64,000 bases of DNA from Leptolyngbya sp. FACHB-261 (lineage in GTDB: Bacteria > Cyanobacteriota > Cyanobacteriia > FACHB-261), in contig NZ_JACJPL010000024.1 of assembly GCF_014696065.1 (NCBI RefSeq), forward strand, positions 275,308 through 339,307, written 5' to 3'. A program made the position numbers and the translations under genes. Below are positions 8,049-16,010 of this stretch, piece by piece (the stretch's first letter is position 1; every line of letters begins with the position of its first letter). The notes beneath the pieces were generated by a model, which saw nothing but the letters and a program-made list of their open reading frames with translations, was not told the DNA's origin and made no database searches.

Positions 8049-9719
8049 TCACAGCCCCAAGTCCGCCCGTGCTGCTGCTGCTGCTTGCGCAACCACGTCA
8101 AGCGGCAGTTCTTGCCAAGCCGTTTCGCCCACCTCAGCATAGAACTGCTGGTCATAGGCCCGCGTTTGCATCACTACGGGCATCGGCACTGCGTGACCCA
8201 GCACCAGCGCTTGCTGTTTGGAGTCCAATTTAGCCAGCACCGCACGCAAATTTTGCCCGCCGGAGACGCCTGTAAAGATCGCCTCAATATCTTTTTCGTC
8301 ATTGAGCAGGGCAGTAATCCGTGTGCCAATCTGCGACATCACCTCGTTGTCGATTCCAGAAGGACGCTGATCGACAATCAGTAAGGTCACAAAATATTTG
8401 CGCATCTCACGGGCAATCGTGCCAAAAATCGTCTGCCTGGCAATCGCTGGGTCTAGAAATTTATGCGCTTCCTCGATGGTGATCACCAGTTGCCGGGGTC
8501 GGTCGCTGGGATTTTTGGTCTGCAAAAAGTGCTCTGCCTTGCGCACATAGCTAGCGTGAATGCGGCGGGTGATCACGTTGGTTGCCAGCATGTAGGCCAG
8601 CAGATTTGATTGCGAACCAAACTCAATCACCACATGCTTACCCGATTCCAGGGCATCTAAAATCTGCGCCACATAGTTATGAGGGCAGGCGCTACGCATA
8701 TATTTCAGCCCGTCCAGCCGTGTGAGCTTGCGCTGCAAGGCCATGATTGAAGATTTAGAGCCCATTTTGGTTTCGCAGAACTCTTGAATCTCCTGATTGG
8801 ACAGGCTCAGCAGCCGGGTAATCCAACTTTTTCCAAACTCATTGCGCAGGATAATTGCGTTCTCTAAACTGGCCTCCGAGAGGTTTAGCTCACTGCTGAC
8901 CAGCATCAAATCTTCGACTTCGATCTGGTCGTAGCTGATGTAGAGCTCCTGGGCATCACGTACGCCACGCCGTTGGGTGGATTCGGCATCTAGGGTGTAG
9001 ACCTGAACCTCACTGGGAAACAGTTGCCGCAGACCTTTGACCGTGTGAAAATGCTTGCCCTCCGCTGCCGCTTCCCAGCCGTATTCTGAATGCATATCGA
9101 AGATTAGATTCACCGCAGCCCGCTTGCGAATAATGCCGGACAGCAACAGGCGAGTCAAAAACGATTTGCCGGTGCCCGACTTACCAAACACGCCGTTGCT
9201 GCGTTCGACAAAGCGGTCGAGATCCAGACAAATCGGCACCGCCATATCGATAGGCTGCCCCACCGAAAAGTTACGGCGGTGCGGATCATCTTCCCAGCCA
9301 AACACCACCCGAAAATCGCGTTCTGAAGCGTCGTAAACCTGGCTAAAGTGACTGGGCACCGTTTTGACCGGCAGCAATTCTAAGGTCGGCGAACTGCCAT
9401 CATCCAGGTTGGAATCGCTGATGAACATCAGCATTGGCGTTAAGCTCACAGTGCCAAAGGTACCGGTTCCCGCCAAAACTTCAGTGAGAAAAGTATTGCT
9501 AGGGTCGGGAGGATTCGACAAAATTCGTGCGCTAGCAGTGCCCAGTTTCACATCGGTCAGAATGCAAAAAAAGCGAGTGCGCTGGCCCTGCACCACCAGA
9601 AATTTTCCCACTCGCATTTCTTCCACTGAAACATCCGGATGCAACCGGACTTCAATGCCTTCACTCAAAGATCCCTGGATCACCGATCCCAAGGGGCGCA
9701 GCATTTCCATGCAATCCAA
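8049..9719 (-). CDS. HerA/FtsK-superfamily ATPase (COG0433-like, DUF87)
   Basis: 556-aa P-loop ATPase. An N-terminal small beta-barrel (HAS-barrel-like, about residues 8-95) precedes the ATPase core. Walker A is GKSGTGKS (179-186), Walker B with the catalytic acid is LVITIEEAH (411-419), and a sensor-like VDQRPSGID follows at 449. HerA proteins are hexameric DNA translocases, often paired with the NurA nuclease, but no nurA is adjacent. Solitary HerA-like ATPases are common in cyanobacteria and their role is unsettled. The gene is divergent from nadC with only 60 bp between starts. A start three codons later (MEMLRPLGS) is also possible. Confidence 0.87.
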   Translation of the reverse strand: MDCMEMLRPLGSVIQGSLSEGIEVRLHPDVSVEEMRVGKFLVVQGQRTRFFCILTDVKLGTASARILSNPPDPSNTFLTEVLAGTGTFGTVSLTPMLMFISDSNLDDGSSPTLELLPVKTVPSHFSQVYDASERDFRVVFGWEDDPHRRNFSVGQPIDMAVPICLDLDRFVERSNGVFGKSGTGKSFLTRLLLSGIIRKRAAVNLIFDMHSEYGWEAAAEGKHFHTVKGLRQLFPSEVQVYTLDAESTQRRGVRDAQELYISYDQIEVEDLMLVSSELNLSEASLENAIILRNEFGKSWITRLLSLSNQEIQEFCETKMGSKSSIMALQRKLTRLDGLKYMRSACPHNYVAQILDALESGKHVVIEFGSQSNLLAYMLATNVITRRIHASYVRKAEHFLQTKNPSDRPRQLVITIEEAHKFLDPAIARQTIFGTIAREMRKYFVTLLIVDQRPSGIDNEVMSQIGTRITALLNDEKDIEAIFTGVSGGQNLRAVLAKLDSKQQALVLGHAVPMPVVMQTRAYDQQFYAEVGETAWQELPLDVVAQAAAAARADLGL

Positions 9720-9779
9720 TACCTTTCGGGCACCGTAATCTGCGACTATATTAATCCTCTGAGTTCACATTTGACATTT

Positions 9780-10667
9780 ATGGCGATTTTGCCTCCCCAA
9801 ATTGTTCTAGATCCGCTTTTACAAACTTGGCTACGCGAAGATATTGGCCGAGGCGACCACACTACCCAAGGCCTATTTCATCGTTCATCGAATGTTGAAA
9901 CCCCTAGGGGTAGCGCTCAATGGTTAGCAAAAGAAGCAGGCGTGATTGCAGGCTTACCTCTAGCCACTCGCATTTTTCAATTGCTAGATCCTCAAGTTCA
10001 ATTCACGGCCCTGGTACCGGAAGGCAAAGCTTGCGATTCTGGCACTGTGATTGCGCAAATGCAGGGACCCATGGAGGCCCTGTTGATCGGTGAGCGCACA
10101 GCCCTCAACCTGACCATGCGTCTGTCTGGAGTCAGTAGCCTGACGCGGCAGTATGCCGACAAAATTGCTGACTTAGCCACACGCCTGGTGGACACGCGCA
10201 AAACTACCCCCGGTTTACGCCTGCTGGAAAAATACGCCACTCAATTGGGCGGCGCGATCAACCACCGCCTGGGCCTGGATGATGCCGTGATGATCAAAGA
10301 CAATCACATTGCCGCAGCCGGTGGCATTGCTCAGGCCGTGCAACGCATTCGTGCCTACTTGCCGTATCCGCTCACGATTGAAGTAGAAACGGAGTCACTA
10401 GAGCAGGTGGCTGAAGCGCTGGCAGCAGGCGTGGAAATCATCATGCTCGACAATATGCCCATCGCCCAAATGCGAGAGGCCGTCGCTTTGATTCGCCAGC
10501 AGAATCCTGCGGTCAAAATCGAAGCCTCTGGCAACATTACCCTCACCACCCTGCGCTCTGTCGCTGAAACCGGCGTGGATTATATTTCCACCAGTGCGCC
10601 TGTAACTCGGTCTTCCTGGCTAGATATCAGCATGGATCTGCAGGGACCAAGTTATGACTCTATTTAG
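9780..10667 (+). CDS. nadC: nicotinate-nucleotide pyrophosphorylase (quinolinate phosphoribosyltransferase)
   Basis: 295-aa enzyme converting quinolinate and PRPP to nicotinate mononucleotide in de novo NAD synthesis. The start was set at the ATG at 9780 (MAILPPQIVLDP), because the open frame upstream to 9639 overlaps the divergent HerA gene and shows no family similarity. Conserved active-site blocks are visible: REDIGRGDHTT, ERTALNLTMRLSG, DTRKTTPGLRLLEKYA, HRLGLDDAVMIKDNH, the EVETESLEQ strand and the C-terminal EASGNI...VDYISTSA of the barrel. The length is normal for the family. Housekeeping gene; nothing odd. Confidence 0.96.
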   Translation: MAILPPQIVLDPLLQTWLREDIGRGDHTTQGLFHRSSNVETPRGSAQWLAKEAGVIAGLPLATRIFQLLDPQVQFTALVPEGKACDSGTVIAQMQGPMEALLIGERTALNLTMRLSGVSSLTRQYADKIADLATRLVDTRKTTPGLRLLEKYATQLGGAINHRLGLDDAVMIKDNHIAAAGGIAQAVQRIRAYLPYPLTIEVETESLEQVAEALAAGVEIIMLDNMPIAQMREAVALIRQQNPAVKIEASGNITLTTLRSVAETGVDYISTSAPVTRSSWLDISMDLQGPSYDSI

Positions 10668-10732
10668 CGAGTGCTTGCTAACTGGTGCTCGCTAATATCA
10701 ACAATATCAGCTCATTTTTTAGTCACTACCCG

Positions 10733-10797
10733 TTTGCCCCCTCCCAACCTCCCCTTGCCAAGGGGAGGAGCTGTAGGTGGTGAGGTTTTGATTGGCG
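10733..10797 (-). repeat. dispersed intergenic repeat, copy 1
   Basis: Contains a 9-bp perfect inverted repeat, CCTCCCCTT/AAGGGGAGG (10748-10756 and 10760-10768). Read on the minus strand it begins CAATCAAAACCTCACCACC followed by TAC. The same head sequence with a different G/C-rich hairpin recurs in opposite orientation at 28990. Such G/C-rich hairpin repeats are common between cyanobacterial genes. Confidence 0.65.
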
Positions 10798-11160
10798 GCT
10801 CTCATCGAGAAAATTGGGATAACTGGTGCTAGCTAATTGGCACTCGTTAACGGGTACTAGCGGCTGACTTAAGCTTGCAGGTTCGATTGCATTGCTCATT
10901 AAGCCTTCTGCTTTTATCAAGCAGATACAGGATAATGTAGCTTTAACTACCAATTACAGTGCGGTTCGGTGAGCTAAGCGGGTGAGTTCAGAGCTAAAGA
11001 ACTAGGGTATCTAAGGTAGAGCCTAGTGATGACAAAAAAGCTTAGAACTTCATCCAGTTTTAACTGAGCTTTTACTTCTTCTGCTTGTACAGCCTGGCTC
11101 CCAGGCTTTCAGCTTCGCCCCTTCATCTCAAACCATAATCATTGTCTTCAATAAAGTTTC

Positions 11161-11235
11161 TGTAAAGCTCAAGCTAAGTTTGCTGTTTACCGGTTGAACA
11201 TGCAAGTATTTACACGGAGTTTGTAAACTTTACAA
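11161..11235 (+). promoter_or_regulatory. TGTAAA/TTTACA box cluster upstream of the PEP-CTERM protease
   Basis: TTGTAAA-C-TTTACAA (11221-11235) is a perfect inverted repeat with a 1-nt centre. Related half-sites are TGTAAA (11161), TTTACC (about 11186) and TTTACAC (about 11210). The cluster ends 83 bp before the protease start, so a regulator or promoter site is plausible. The binding protein is unknown. Confidence 0.4.
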
Positions 11236-11318
11236 GGCGCATAGCTTCTTGGGCTGGAAGTGGAACTTGCCCCGTCCATTTCCACCGTTCTCTCTTGCTG
11301 TTTATGGTCAGCTGAGTA

Positions 11319-13241
11319 ATGAAAATCTTAAAGCTTCCTTACCCAATTGCAGCCGCAGCCTTAGCAACCACAACAGCTGTCGCTGGCTTCTGCCTTGATG
11401 CCAAAGCTGCAACTTTTAACGGTAGTTCTAATTTTGCAGATCTGATTAGCCTGCTCGGTTCAACCAAACAAGGGCCGATGGCACGGGTGGGAACCGACTT
11501 AAGCTCCCTCTACGTTCGACACACAAACGGTCTGCCGGTCTTGCCGTCGTCATCGTTGCAACTGTACGGCGATCAAGTAAGAATTAACGCCATTGCCGCT
11601 GGCAGCACCCAAACCCTGTTCGCCGATCTAAACAACTTGGGACTGCAAGGGGGTTCGACTTACGGCTCTCTGGTGTCAGGCTTATTGCCCGTTGCATCAA
11701 TTGATGACCTGGCTCAGCTCAATAGTCTGCAATTTGCCCGTCCTACCTACCGCCCGATCAGCAACGTCGGTTTAGTCACCGGTCAGGCCGATATTGCTGT
11801 GCGCGCAGATGTGGCCCGTGAGCGGTTTGGCGTGGATGGCAGCGGGGTTAAGGTTGGCATTTTGTCAGACAGCTTCGACTTTTTGGGTGGCGCGGCAACC
11901 GATGTGGCCACGGGTGATCTGCCGCCGGATGTGGAGGTGCTCAAAGAATTGCCACTGGATGACCCCTTTGGCGGCATTGATGAGGGGCGGGCGATGGCAC
12001 AGCTAATCTACGACCTCGCGCCCGGTGCTGATCTGGCCTTTCATACTGCCTTTCTGGGAGCAGCGGACTTTGCTCAGGGCATTCTCGATTTGGCCGCGGC
12101 TGGCTCCGATATTATCGTGGACGATATTGGCTATCTCGAAGAACCGTTCTTTCAAGATGGCGTAATTGCTCAAGCCGTGGACGAAGTTGTGGCTGATGGC
12201 GTGGCCTACTTCTCTGCTGCCGGTAACGATGCTCGCAATAGTTATGAGAGTCCTTTTAATGCCAGCGGTCTAGTCGATCCTCTGTTTGGTGAGCTTCACG
12301 ATTTTGATCCGACAGCAGGCATCGACACGCTGCAAAGTATTACCATCCCCGAGGGCAATAGTATTGTGCTGAGCTTCCAGTGGGATCAACCCTTTGCCTC
12401 ACTCGGCAGTGAGGGCTCGGCTAGCGATCTGGATATTCTGCTGTTTGATGAGTCTGGCACTAACCTCCTGGCTGGCAGCACAGAGTCTAATATCGGGGCT
12501 GATCCGCTAGAAATTTTCGAATTTGAGAACGACGGCTCGTTTGGCAGCGACCAGTTCAACCTGGCGATTACCAATCTGACAGGCCCCAATCCTGGGCTGA
12601 TGAAGTACATTCTGTTCGGTCTTCGCGGCAGCATCAATGAATTCGATACCGCTAGCGGTACGGTCTTCGGTCATCCCAATGCTGAGGGAGCCGAGGCGGT
12701 GGGCGCTGCGCCCTACTTCCTCACGCCAGAATTCGGTGTCAACCCGCCAATCCTCGAACCCTTCTCCTCAGCCGGTTCGGTGCCCATCCTGTTCGACTCG
12801 GAAGGCAACCGTTTGGCCCAGCCAGAGATTCGCTTAAAGCCCGAAATTGTGGCTCCCGATGCCGTCAACAACACGTTCTTTCCACCCTTTCCAGGCTCAG
12901 ATCTTGAAGGTGATGGCTTCCCCAATTTCTTTGGCACTTCGGCGGCAGCTCCCAACGCGGCGGCGGTGGCAGCCCTGGTGCTAGAGGCCAATCCAGACCT
13001 CAGCCCACAGGAACTCTACAGAATTCTGGAGCGAACAGCCATTGATATGGATGACCCCAGCACGCCAGGTTTCGACCGAGGCTTTGACTTTGCCAGTGGC
13101 TTTGGTTTGATTCAAGCGGATCGGGCGGTTGCGGCGGCAACTTCTGTGCCGGAACCCACGACAAGCTTTGGTCTGCTGGCATTGGCCTTGGGGGCGGGTT
13201 CAGCGCTGAAGCGTAAGGGCAAGGTCGCACCTAGCCGATAG
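11319..13241 (+). CDS. secreted subtilisin-like (S8) protease with PEP-CTERM anchor and His-to-Glu change
   Basis: 640 aa. The signal peptide (about residues 1-31) ends near LDAKAATF. The peptidase fold includes a candidate catalytic Asp184 (VGILSDSFD), oxyanion Asn303 (FSAAGNDA) and nucleophile Ser541 in FFGTSAAAPN. Where subtilisins have the catalytic His (GHGTH), this protein reads GIDEGRAMAQLIYDLAPG, with Asp221-Glu222 and no His. A beta-rich insert (about 330-440), resembling PPC-type domains of secreted proteases, lies between the Asn and Ser blocks. The C-terminus is a PEP-CTERM signal (VPEPTTSFGLLALALGAGS then KRK), implying exosortase-type sorting. Either the active site uses Glu, as in sedolisins, or the enzyme is inactive. 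Monocistronic. Confidence 0.88.
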   Translation: MKILKLPYPIAAAALATTTAVAGFCLDAKAATFNGSSNFADLISLLGSTKQGPMARVGTDLSSLYVRHTNGLPVLPSSSLQLYGDQVRINAIAAGSTQTLFADLNNLGLQGGSTYGSLVSGLLPVASIDDLAQLNSLQFARPTYRPISNVGLVTGQADIAVRADVARERFGVDGSGVKVGILSDSFDFLGGAATDVATGDLPPDVEVLKELPLDDPFGGIDEGRAMAQLIYDLAPGADLAFHTAFLGAADFAQGILDLAAAGSDIIVDDIGYLEEPFFQDGVIAQAVDEVVADGVAYFSAAGNDARNSYESPFNASGLVDPLFGELHDFDPTAGIDTLQSITIPEGNSIVLSFQWDQPFASLGSEGSASDLDILLFDESGTNLLAGSTESNIGADPLEIFEFENDGSFGSDQFNLAITNLTGPNPGLMKYILFGLRGSINEFDTASGTVFGHPNAEGAEAVGAAPYFLTPEFGVNPPILEPFSSAGSVPILFDSEGNRLAQPEIRLKPEIVAPDAVNNTFFPPFPGSDLEGDGFPNFFGTSAAAPNAAAVAALVLEANPDLSPQELYRILERTAIDMDDPSTPGFDRGFDFASGFGLIQADRAVAAATSVPEPTTSFGLLALALGAGSALKRKGKVAPSR

Positions 13242-13310
13242 GTTAGCCCAGTAGTCCAGTGATCAGCAGTCAAGTGATATGTGATAGCGGTGGCTCCTCT
13301 TTTCGGGTCT

Positions 13311-13625
13311 CTATTTCTGGGGGTTCTGGATTGCCCGCAATAGGCTAGGGGAAAGGCTATAGAGCGGAATGATGGAGCCACGGCCTTCGGGGTAAACCAT
13401 CACTTTGCTCACCAGGTTGCGGGCTTCGAGGCTTAGGAGCAAGGGGCTCAGGGCATGGGGTTCTAGGTCGCTGTCGCGGCTGAGCAGGCCGAGGGTGACT
13501 CGCGATTGGGCACCGCTGGGTTCGATGTAGTTGGCGATCACCAGCAAAATCAGTTTGAGCTGAGCGGGCAGCTTGAGACGACGGACTATGTAATCCCACA
13601 GAGCAAGGCGGAGGCTAGGGCTCAT
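13311..13625 (-). CDS. small winged-helix (HTH_36-like) DNA-binding protein
   Basis: 104 aa. The pattern LKLPAQLKLILLVIANYIE, then RVTLGLLSRDSDLEPHALSP, then LLSLEARNLVSKV matches a winged helix of the kind found in replication-initiator-like and phage proteins (helix, recognition helix, then a wing around VMVYPEGRGSI). It is convergent with the PEP-CTERM protease, with a 69-bp gap. Its start lies only 19 bp from the proximal end of the 21-bp repeat array, so the array occupies its upstream region and could be its binding site. The assignment rests on pattern only; codon use looks normal. Confidence 0.6.
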   Translation of the reverse strand: MSPSLRLALWDYIVRRLKLPAQLKLILLVIANYIEPSGAQSRVTLGLLSRDSDLEPHALSPLLLSLEARNLVSKVMVYPEGRGSIIPLYSLSPSLLRAIQNPQK

Positions 13626-13643
13626 GATTGGTAGGAAGGGTGA

Positions 13644-14186
13644 GAAAAATTACGTAGAGAAGTGAGATTAGATCTCGTTGAGAACGATCTAAAAGACTGG
13701 GGGATAGAAAAGATGATCTCGAAGACTATCTTTTCTATGTTTGAGAAGCAAAAATGCCTAGAGAAGTGAGATTAGATCTCGTTGAGAACGATCTAAAAGA
13801 CTGGGGGATAGAAAAGATGGTCTCGAGGACTATCTTTTCTTGTTTGAGAAGCAAAAATGCCTAGAGAAGTGAGATTAGATCGTTTTTCGGAAGAAAAATT
13901 ACGTAGAAAAGTGAGATTCAATCTCGTTGAGAACGATCTAATCTCACTTCGCACCGAAAATTTTCGTAGACGACTCCATCTTTTCTATGATCGAAACGAT
14001 CTTTTCTATCCTGGGAAGAAAAATTACGTAGAGCGATTCATCTTTTGTAAGTCTGGAACGATCTAATCTCGGTTGGCCTCGAAAATTTTCGTAGACGGCT
14101 CTATCTTTTTCATGATTGGCAGCAGATTTTCCATCATTGGCACGAAAAATTACTGAGCCGAGTGAGAAAAATTTTAGGGTCAGCAA
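13644..14186. repeat. array of about 26 degenerate 21-bp repeats
   Basis: About 540 bp of phased repeats. GAAAA/CAAAAA-starting units begin at 13644, 13707, 13749, 13811, 13852, 13893, 13956, 14018, 14081, 14144 and 14166; the gaps (63, 42, 62, 41, 41, 63, 62, 63, 63, 22) are all near multiples of 21. Intervening units read like GATCTAATCTCGTTGAGAAC or GATCTTTTCTATGATCGAAAC-like variants. A higher-order unit of about 105 bp is duplicated almost exactly (13650-13757 and 13756-13860; two substitutions and a 1-nt deletion). Perfect inverted repeats occur inside, e.g. ATAGAAAAGAT/ATCTTTTCTAT near 13704-13738. The array fills the space between two small minus-strand genes. Iteron-like binding array or curved DNA is the inferred role. 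Confidence 0.85.
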
Positions 14187-14188
14187 GA

Positions 14189-14560
14189 TCATTGCGCTAA
14201 CACTCCCTGCGTTGCTTCTTGCTGAGTGAGTTGGCGGTGTCGCTGTCGCCAGAGTTGTCGCCAGTAGTCGAGCACGTCTTCGCCGTACTGGAAGCGTTGC
14301 ACTTCGGCTTTGATTACCCAACCGATCCATTCGAGCAGGCGCAGGTCGTTGCAACTCTGGATGGTGCGGGCGCAGGCTTCAACCCAAGCGGCGAATTTGC
14401 GATAGCTGATGAACTGGCCGCCCTGGTCGGCACGATGGACGAACAACACATGGGTCCAGTGTTCGATGCGGCAGATGCGGGATTTGGGGATGCCGAGAAA
14501 GCGGGCGACCTGGAGCAAAGAGATACAAAGCTGCGGCTGCAACACCTGGGTAAGGTGCAT
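14189..14560 (-). CDS. conserved-looking small protein, possible DNA-binding
   Basis: 123 aa from the ATG at 14560, chosen over an upstream ATG at 14587 because GGAG stands 8 nt before it. An N-terminal segment, LLQVARFLGIPKSRICRIEHW, resembles a helix-turn-helix. It is followed by a basic/aromatic core, HVLFVHRADQGGQFISYRKF, and a Trp/Arg-rich helical tail (EVQRFQYGEDVLDYWRQLW, then RQRHRQ). I do not recognise a named family, though the core looks like sequence conserved in cyanobacteria. It lies between the 21-bp repeat array (downstream) and the multi-hairpin region (upstream), so the latter could be its leader. Function unknown. Confidence 0.6.
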   Translation of the reverse strand: MHLTQVLQPQLCISLLQVARFLGIPKSRICRIEHWTHVLFVHRADQGGQFISYRKFAAWVEACARTIQSCNDLRLLEWIGWVIKAEVQRFQYGEDVLDYWRQLWRQRHRQLTQQEATQGVLAQ

Positions 14561-14597
14561 GGCAAGAACTCCAAAATTTGAGGGCATGGGAGCCTTT

Positions 14598-14756
14598 GAC
14601 CCTATTCAGGGTCGAGAAAGGCAGGTGCTAAACTGCCCCCTAGCCGCCGGGTTGTAGATATCAACCCGACGGTTAGTTCCCCAGAGTTTGCATAAGACCC
14701 TGGGGGACGCCTAGGGAACCAGTTGCCTGTGAGGAAAGTAACAGGGACTGGATTCC
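14598..14756. ncRNA. candidate structured RNA: five consecutive hairpins
   Basis: Five adjacent stems can be drawn with no overlap: GACCCT/AGGGTC (14598-14613), GGCAG/CTGCC (14620-14637), CCGCCGGGTTG/CAACCCGACGG (14644-14672, one mismatch), CCCCAGAGT/ACCCTGGGG (14679-14705, one mismatch) and GGAA-CCAGT-CCTGT/ACAGG-ACTGG-TTCC (14715-14756). Such density is not expected by chance in ordinary intergenic DNA. The strand is not determined. On the minus strand it would be the 5' leader of the 123-aa gene; on the plus strand it would be a free RNA. It lacks the conserved 3' block of RNase P RNA and the tmRNA start. Confidence 0.6.
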
Positions 14757-14770
14757 GGAGTCAAGGGGTC

Positions 14771-15637
14771 AACCCAAAAAAGATTTGTTGTATCGTAACT
14801 AACCAGGCGGAGTAAGCACCGAAACCCAGGTTCAGCCTAGTTTCACTCAACTGAATTTTTTCCTACCCAGTCAGAAAAACGACAGCTATGCTGGATGGAA
14901 ATCTCAGCTCAGGGTGAAACCTGGAGCGAGATTCAGTTTATCAAGTGATTAAGAGCAACGTTCCCCGGAGCCTTTCACTTGAGAGAACAGCAGGGAATTT
15001 CTGTGCCTATTGATGTCTACGCTGTTCATGTTTTTGGAGGATGGATAATCAGAGACGAGATGTAGTGGCAGAGCTGCTGAACACCAATATCCTTGGTACG
15101 GTATGAGTAGGAAGCGAATCGCATTTTAGGCTTGATCGAGCAGCTTTCCTGATCGTGGCACATCTTCAGAAAACATCAGTTTCTCGACATAGCAGAGATT
15201 TTGGTAATTAGCCCGTGAAGAGAGGTGCTTTCCCTAAAGAAAAGGCTGAACTTCCTAGTCACTACGGGCAAATGTTAAGATACAGATAGTTTGGTAAACC
15301 TAATCGCCAAAATCAGAGATTAGCTTAGAAAAGTCATACAAAATCGGGGAAAGGGTATTAGTTAGGCCGAAGATCACCCTAATAATGGGGTTGGGCAAAT
15401 TCCCATCTCAGCATGGAGAGTTCCTTAAACTTATTTATTTAAGACTTTAGTGACAGTTGCGCAACGGGTAAAGTCATCAATAAATATTATCTTGCAGTTA
15501 TTTATCCCCATCAATTATTTATTAATTTGGCCTTCTAGAAAGCAATTCAAGATAGCTCCTCAAGGAGATGATGGGTAACCGAACGATTTCTGGAATGTCT
15601 GCGTGCCAATCGCGTTACTCAATCTTGTCTTCATCGT
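14771..15637. other. 870-bp gene-free region
   Basis: No gene is supported. Several short inverted repeats occur close together: AACTGAAT/ATTCAGTT (about 14849 and 14931), GTTTCAC/GTGAAAC (about 14841 and 14914) and TCAAGTGA/TCACTTGA (about 14941 and 14975). They may extend the structured-RNA region. From about 15240 to 15540 the sequence is A/T-rich with nothing I recognise. Confidence 0.5.
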
Positions 15638-15946
15638 CTAACTCCTGGGTAGGCGATCGAGGCGATCATTTGCCTCGCGATACAGCTGCGCACACCGACC
15701 TCCTGCTGCCGTCGAGGCCAATCCTCCAACAGCTGCATAAGCCCCTTGAGAGATGCGACCCGTAAGTAGGAAAGCAACACAAAGGAGTGCAAGAACAGAA
15801 CTTGCTCCTGCAAAAGCGATAAACAAGTTGAACGCCAGCTTGGCTTGTCGGATACGTTCTTGGCAGATTCGATCTTCTTGAGGCCCCTGTTGGTGATTAT
15901 TCGACAACTGCGAAAGCTCCAGATTTGTAAAGAATGTTACAGACAT
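15638..15946 (-). CDS. CyanoTRADD-N-associated two-helix membrane protein
   Basis: 102 aa. A charged N-terminus (NNHQQGPQEDRICQERIRQAK) leads into two hydrophobic helices (about residues 38-62 and 66-84, the second ending GGLASTAAG), then a Leu/Arg-rich tail (YREANDRLDRLPRS). From memory this matches the cyanobacterial TRADD-N-associated transmembrane domain, a module proposed from comparative genomics to work in conflict or cell-death signalling. It is usually fused or linked to such genes but stands alone here, 160 bp from the divergent hsdS-hsdM pair. The family call is by recall and its partner is unknown. Confidence 0.65.
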   Translation of the reverse strand: MSVTFFTNLELSQLSNNHQQGPQEDRICQERIRQAKLAFNLFIAFAGASSVLALLCVAFLLTGRISQGAYAAVGGLASTAAGGRCAQLYREANDRLDRLPRS

Positions 15947-16010
15947 CAGACATACCCTTAATCAAGCAAGAGCTTCTGCCCTCAATCCTCCTTTTGGGTT
16001 TCGAGTTTTT

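Larger units (their letters stand above)
10668..11318. other. intergenic region between nadC and the S8 protease
   Basis: 650 bp. I see no convincing gene; a 75-codon minus-strand open frame here runs through the repeat element at 10733 and looks spurious. The region holds that dispersed repeat, short repeats of the type ACTGGTGCTNGCTAA (about 10679 and 10821), and close to the protease the TGTAAA/TTTACA cluster. Confidence 0.6.

Noticed and set aside
8049..9719. HerA-NurA or HerA-SIR2 type defence pair
   Set aside because: No nuclease or SIR2 gene is adjacent; neighbours are nadC and the phototaxis operon.
10726..10953. Minus-strand 75-codon ORF
   Set aside because: Runs through the dispersed hairpin repeat and has no protein-like pattern.
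13857..14066. Plus-strand 69-codon frame reading through the repeats
   Set aside because: 21 bp equals seven codons, so the array gives a heptad-like translation by chance; frame changes and stops between copies and no start context argue against a gene.
13644..14186. CRISPR array
   Set aside because: The 21-bp units are degenerate and continuous; there is no constant repeat alternating with unique spacers, and no cas genes are near.
14700..15000. RNase P RNA (GAGGAAAGT and AGGGTGAAA resemble conserved blocks)
   Set aside because: The rest of the conserved core, including the ACAGAACCCGGCTTA block, is absent and spacing is wrong.
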